DNA of 27,106 nt from contig JBIKLY010000048.1 of assembly GCA_044359525.1 (NCBI GenBank), positions 1-27,106 on the forward strand, given 5' to 3'. Both the position numbers and the translations under genes were made by a program. Within the stretch, counting starts at the first letter, position 1. Each line of letters begins with the position of its first letter. Shown piece after piece: positions 24,372 through 27,106 of this stretch. This stretch comes from CAJBIL01 sp044359525 (GTDB lineage: Bacteria > Pseudomonadota > Gammaproteobacteria > Burkholderiales > Rhodocyclaceae). A model generated the notes under the pieces. That model was not told the DNA's origin, did not search any database, and saw only the letters and a program-made list of their open reading frames with translations.

Positions 24372-25889
24372 ATGAGCTCAGCACCCCCACCTTCCACACC
24401 GCTCTACCTTGCCGCAGACCTGCGTGCCGTCGAAGCATCAGCCGCCGACCAACCGCTGATGCAGCGCGCCGGGCTGGCTGCGGCCGACCTCGCCAGCGCA
24501 CTATGTAGCGACGAGGGCGCGGCAATCCTCGTTCTCGCCGGCCCCGGCAACAACGGCGGCGATGCTTTCGAAGCGGCCTGCCACCTGCGCCGGCGCTTCT
24601 ACGAAGTCAGCGTCGTTTTTACCGGCGATGTAAAAAAACTACCGACTGATGCTGCTGCCGCCTACCAGCGCTTCCTCGGCACCGACGGCAGCGCACTGAA
24701 CAGCATTCCTGAAAACGCCCGCTGGTCGCTGATCATCGACGGCCTGTTCGGCATCGGCCTGCAGCGCGAAGTCAGCGGCCGGCCAGCCGAACTGGTCGTG
24801 GCGGCCAATGCGCTTGCCGCTCGCGATCGTTGCCCGCTGCTCGCACTCGACTGCCCAAGCGGCCTCGACGCCGACACCGGCCAGCTGCGCGGCGCAGCGA
24901 TACGCGCCAGCCACACGATCAGCTTCATCGCCGGCAAACCGGGGCTGTACACCAGCGACGGCCCGGATTATTGCGGCGAGGTTTCTATCGCCACGCTCGG
25001 TCTCGACGCGCCGGAACTTGCCGCACCGTCCGGCGCAACCATCGGCCGCGATCTGTTCTCCGCACACCTGCAGCCGCGCGCCCGCAACAGCCACAAGGGC
25101 AGTCACGGCAATGCCGGCATTCTCGGCGGGGCGAGCAGCATGGTCGGCGCCGCTTTTCTTGCCGGGCGTGCCGCGCTCAAGCTCGGCAGCGGCCGCGTCT
25201 ATCTTGGCCTGCTCGACCCGCAGGCGCCGGCCTTCGACCCGGTTCAACCCGAACTGATGCTGCGCCAGCCGGAGGCGCTGCTTACCGCGGGTTTCGCCAC
25301 CGGCCTCAGTGCACTTGCCTGCGGCCCGGGCATGGGCAACAGTCATCAGGCCATCACCCTGCTTGAGGAAGCCTGCACGCTCGACCTGCCGCTGCTGCTC
25401 GACGCCGATGCGCTCAACCTGGTTGCCGCCGAAGGCAATCTGCAAGTCGCACTGGCCTCACGCAGCAGCCTTACCCTGCTCACGCCGCACCCGGCCGAAG
25501 CCGCCCGCCTGCTTGGCCGCGACACTGCCGACATCCAGGCCGACCGCATCGCCGCCGCACTCGAAATCGCCACCCGCTACAACGCCCACGTCGCGCTCAA
25601 GGGCTGCGGCACGATCGTCGCCACGCCGGACGGCCGCTGGTTCATCAACACCACCGGCAACCCCGGCCTCGCCTCGGCCGGCACCGGCGACGTGCTCACC
25701 GGCTTCATCACTGCCCTGCTCGCGCAGGGCTGGCCGGCACTTGAGGCGCTGCTTGCCGCCGTGCACCTGCACGGCGCGGCAGCCGATGAACGGGTTGCTG
25801 CAGGCGTCGGCCCGATTGGCCTGACCGCCGGTGAGTTGATCGACCACGCCCGCATCGGCTTCAACTGCTGGATCAACGGTGCTCGATAG
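24372..25889 (+). CDS. nnr: Bifunctional NAD(P)H-hydrate epimerase / ADP-dependent dehydratase
   Basis: Nnr repairs damaged NAD(P)H: the N-terminal epimerase interconverts R- and S-NAD(P)HX and the C-terminal dehydratase restores NAD(P)H from the S form using ADP. The 505-residue fusion has the epimerase motifs GPGNNGGDAFEAA (58-70), DGLFGIGL (123-130) and DCPSGLDADTG (160-170). The dehydratase follows from about 225 with KGSHGNAGILGG, ACGPGMG, DADALNL, TPHPAEAARL and NTTGNPGLASAGTGDVLTG (GTGD at 437-440). Both halves look intact, and length fits the family. The ATG at 24372 has no Shine-Dalgarno. Divergent purL has no functional link that I can see. The transporter gene downstream overlaps by 11 bases. 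Confidence 0.95.
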   Translation: MSSAPPPSTPLYLAADLRAVEASAADQPLMQRAGLAAADLASALCSDEGAAILVLAGPGNNGGDAFEAACHLRRRFYEVSVVFTGDVKKLPTDAAAAYQRFLGTDGSALNSIPENARWSLIIDGLFGIGLQREVSGRPAELVVAANALAARDRCPLLALDCPSGLDADTGQLRGAAIRASHTISFIAGKPGLYTSDGPDYCGEVSIATLGLDAPELAAPSGATIGRDLFSAHLQPRARNSHKGSHGNAGILGGASSMVGAAFLAGRAALKLGSGRVYLGLLDPQAPAFDPVQPELMLRQPEALLTAGFATGLSALACGPGMGNSHQAITLLEEACTLDLPLLLDADALNLVAAEGNLQVALASRSSLTLLTPHPAEAARLLGRDTADIQADRIAAALEIATRYNAHVALKGCGTIVATPDGRWFINTTGNPGLASAGTGDVLTGFITALLAQGWPALEALLAAVHLHGAAADERVAAGVGPIGLTAGELIDHARIGFNCWINGAR

Positions 25890-26745
25890 GACGCAGCACC
25901 CGCTGCGCGGCGTCGTTCTCTTTCTCGCAGCCGTATTCCTGTTTGCCGCACTTGATGCCACGGCGAAATACATGAACGCCTTCTTCGCCGTGCCGCTGCT
26001 CGTCTGGGCGCGCTATCTGGTGCATTTCGTCATCATGCTGGTTTTCATGGCGCCGGGCATGGGGCGCGAAATCATCGTCACACGACGCCCCTGGCTGATG
26101 AGCTTTCGCGCCTTGATGCTGGTCGGCGTCACACTGCTCGCGCAGCTGGCGCTGAAAACGCTGCCGCTCGCCGAAACAACCGCACTGGTTTTCATCACCC
26201 CGCTGCTCGTCGCGCTACTGGCCGGCCCGCTACTCGGCGAGCAGGTTCGCCGCAGCACCTGGCTGATCACGCTCGTCGGATTTGCCGGCGTATTGCTGAT
26301 CGCGCGGCCAGGCGGCGCGCTATTCGGTACAGGGGTGGCCTACGCGCTGGGTGCGGCGCTCTGCTACGCCATCTATCAGATCCTCACACGCAAGCTGGCT
26401 GCTACCGAACATCCCAACCGCCTGCTCTTCTACACCGCGCTGATCGGCACGCTGTCGATGTCGCTGACGCTGCCGGCCTACTGGGACGGGCAGATACCGA
26501 CACTGCCACAGGGGCTGCTGATCGTCTCGCTCGGGCTGTACGGCGGCATCGGCCACTTCATGCTGATCCGCGCCTTCCGCGAAGCGCCGGCATCGACGCT
26601 CTCGCCGCTGCTCTATGTCCAGTTGATCTGGGCGACACTGCTCGGCTGGTGGGTTTTCGACCAACTCCCTGACCTGCTGGCCATCGTCGGCATGCTGATC
26701 ATCGGCGCCTCGGGGCTGAGTCTGGCGATTCGTAGCAGACGCTGA
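25879..26745 (+). CDS. DMT-superfamily transporter with two EamA domains
   Basis: The 288-residue protein has about ten membrane helices in two EamA repeats (about 10-138 and 147-284). It has the usual RYLVHF segment in the first half and LPLAETTALVFITPLLVALLA, joined to GEQVRRSTW and LIARPG, before the second. Bacterial EamA proteins export or import small metabolites; the substrate here is unknown. The GTG at 25879 overlaps the end of nnr by 11 bases in another frame and is the start that keeps the whole first helix. Coupling to nnr translation is likely. A hairpin with T residues follows 50 bases after the stop. Confidence 0.9.
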   Translation: MLDRTQHPLRGVVLFLAAVFLFAALDATAKYMNAFFAVPLLVWARYLVHFVIMLVFMAPGMGREIIVTRRPWLMSFRALMLVGVTLLAQLALKTLPLAETTALVFITPLLVALLAGPLLGEQVRRSTWLITLVGFAGVLLIARPGGALFGTGVAYALGAALCYAIYQILTRKLAATEHPNRLLFYTALIGTLSMSLTLPAYWDGQIPTLPQGLLIVSLGLYGGIGHFMLIRAFREAPASTLSPLLYVQLIWATLLGWWVFDQLPDLLAIVGMLIIGASGLSLAIRSRR

Positions 26746-26796
26746 AATATGCGCAACGATTTCTGCCGGAAAACGCAGAAGGAACGGACGTAAAAC

Positions 26797-26825
26797 AGGC
26801 AGCGCCGGAATGCTCGCTGCCTTTT
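26797..26825 (+). terminator. Likely intrinsic terminator of the nnr-transporter unit
   Basis: AGGCAGCG (26797-26804) pairs with CGCTGCCT (26815-26822) across a ten-base loop, and the stem runs into TTTT (26822-26825). Confidence 0.6.
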
Positions 26826-26841
26826 GTGTAGCGCAACAAAG

Positions 26842-26864
26842 TTACACACAGTTTCTGTGGATAA
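26842..26864. promoter_or_regulatory. DnaA-box-like inverted pair
   Basis: TGTGGATAA at 26856-26864 is the reverse complement of TTATCCACA, a perfect DnaA box. TTACACACA at 26842-26850, one mismatch from the TTATNCACA consensus, faces it, and the two share the CACAG/CTGTG palindrome. Only one full box is present and dnaA/dnaN are absent, so this is not evidence for an origin. Confidence 0.45.
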
Positions 26865-26916
26865 GCCTGTGCAGTTGTTCCTTCACCGAGCAAAAAACCC
26901 TTGCCGACAGGTCGCT

Positions 26917-26951
26917 TGCCGGCGCTGCCCAATAAACGTGCAGCGCCGGCA
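26917..26951. terminator. Perfect 12-bp palindrome next to the fadD-like 3' end
   Basis: TGCCGGCGCTGC (26917-26928) and GCAGCGCCGGCA (26940-26951) pair perfectly around an 11-base loop. It lies 21 bases beyond the fadD-like stop, so it would be formed in that transcript. The nearest T-run on that strand comes about 20 bases later, so it is a hairpin 3' end rather than a textbook terminator. Confidence 0.55.
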
Positions 26952-26971
26952 TAAGCGAGTTCACTTACCCG

Positions 26972-27106
26972 CTACTTCGCCGGCTGGTCGCGCAGTTCGC
27001 GACGCAGGATCTTGCCGACGTTGGTCTTCGGCAGATCGGTACGAAACTCGACCTGACCCGGCACCTTGTAACCGGTCAGGTGTTCGCGACAGTGGGCGAT
27101 CAGCGT
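26972..27106 (-). CDS. fadD: Long-chain fatty acid-CoA ligase, C-terminal fragment
   Basis: Only the last 44 residues and the TAG stop are inside the window; the gene runs in from the right edge. The sequence HLTGYKVPGQVEFRTDLP followed by KTNVGKILRRELRD matches the C-terminal domain of FadD. The lysine of NVGKILRREL is the conserved adenylation lysine of the ANL superfamily. FadD activates long-chain fatty acids to acyl-CoA at the inner membrane for beta-oxidation. Substrate chain length cannot be judged from this fragment, so another AMP-dependent ligase of the same group remains possible. A strong 12-bp palindrome lies just beyond the stop. Confidence 0.85.
   Translation of the reverse strand, partial: TLIAHCREHLTGYKVPGQVEFRTDLPKTNVGKILRRELRDQPAK

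Noticed and set aside
26842..26864. DnaA-like boxes considered as a replication origin
   Set aside because: Only one exact box is present, there is no A+T-rich unwinding region beside it, and dnaA, dnaN and parAB are absent.

Overview
The window comes from a high-G+C Gram-negative genome, most likely a betaproteobacterium of the Rhodocyclales type (Dechloromonas/Azonexus/Accumulibacter-like). The pointers are a DUF2863 protein (a family I know from betaproteobacteria), the overlapping bioF-bioH-bioC-bioD block, the yciB-yciI-bolA-ppiC neighbourhood, a fused YjeF/Nnr enzyme and a full-length purine-type PurL with a C-terminal amidotransferase domain. The placement rests on recalled gene content and protein similarity, not on a search.

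Layout. At 1-312 is the 3' end of a NamZ-like (DUF1343) gene, followed by a DUF2863 gene. A long CGCAGAG-type inverted repeat (1626-1728) stands directly before bioA and a hemolysin III-family membrane protein. From 3864 to 9098 seven genes lie head to tail with almost no spacing: an RHH antitoxin, a PIN toxin, a DUF1016/YhcG PD-(D/E)XK nuclease, then bioF, bioH, bioC and bioD. Convergent to these on the minus strand are a small four-helix membrane protein (9145-9552) and a two-gene phosphorelay: a HD-GYP response regulator followed by a membrane hybrid histidine kinase with receiver and Hpt domains. The plus strand resumes with yciB, yciI, bolA and a periplasmic parvulin ending in a clear intrinsic terminator. 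Next come an exported TPR-CHAT protein with an intact His/Cys dyad and a Phd/RelE-type toxin-antitoxin pair. purL fills 20097-24077 on the minus strand. A second CGCAGAG inverted repeat lies between purL and the divergent nnr gene, which overlaps a DMT-family transporter gene. The window closes with the 3' end of a fadD-like acyl-CoA ligase on the minus strand.

How genes work together. BioC starts the pimeloyl chain on ACP, BioH releases it, and BioF, BioA and BioD carry it to dethiobiotin; bioB is not in the window. The toxin-antitoxin/DUF1016 cassette sits between bioA and bioF and is joined seamlessly to bioF, so bioFHCD may be read partly from the cassette's promoter. The kinase and HD-GYP regulator overlap by four bases and form a likely relay into cyclic-di-GMP breakdown, laid out like RpfC/RpfG.

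No stretch without a gene exceeds 300 bases. The longest are 24078-24371 (purL promoter, leader hairpin, repeat copy 2, putative nnr promoter) and 26746-26971 (hairpin, DnaA-box-like pair, 12-bp palindrome). I see no tRNA, rRNA, CRISPR array or transposase gene. I found no single system that is clearly unprecedented. The best candidates for a second look are the toxin-antitoxin/nuclease/biotin polycistron, the enlarged BioH, the exported TPR-CHAT protein and the two-copy inverted-repeat family.
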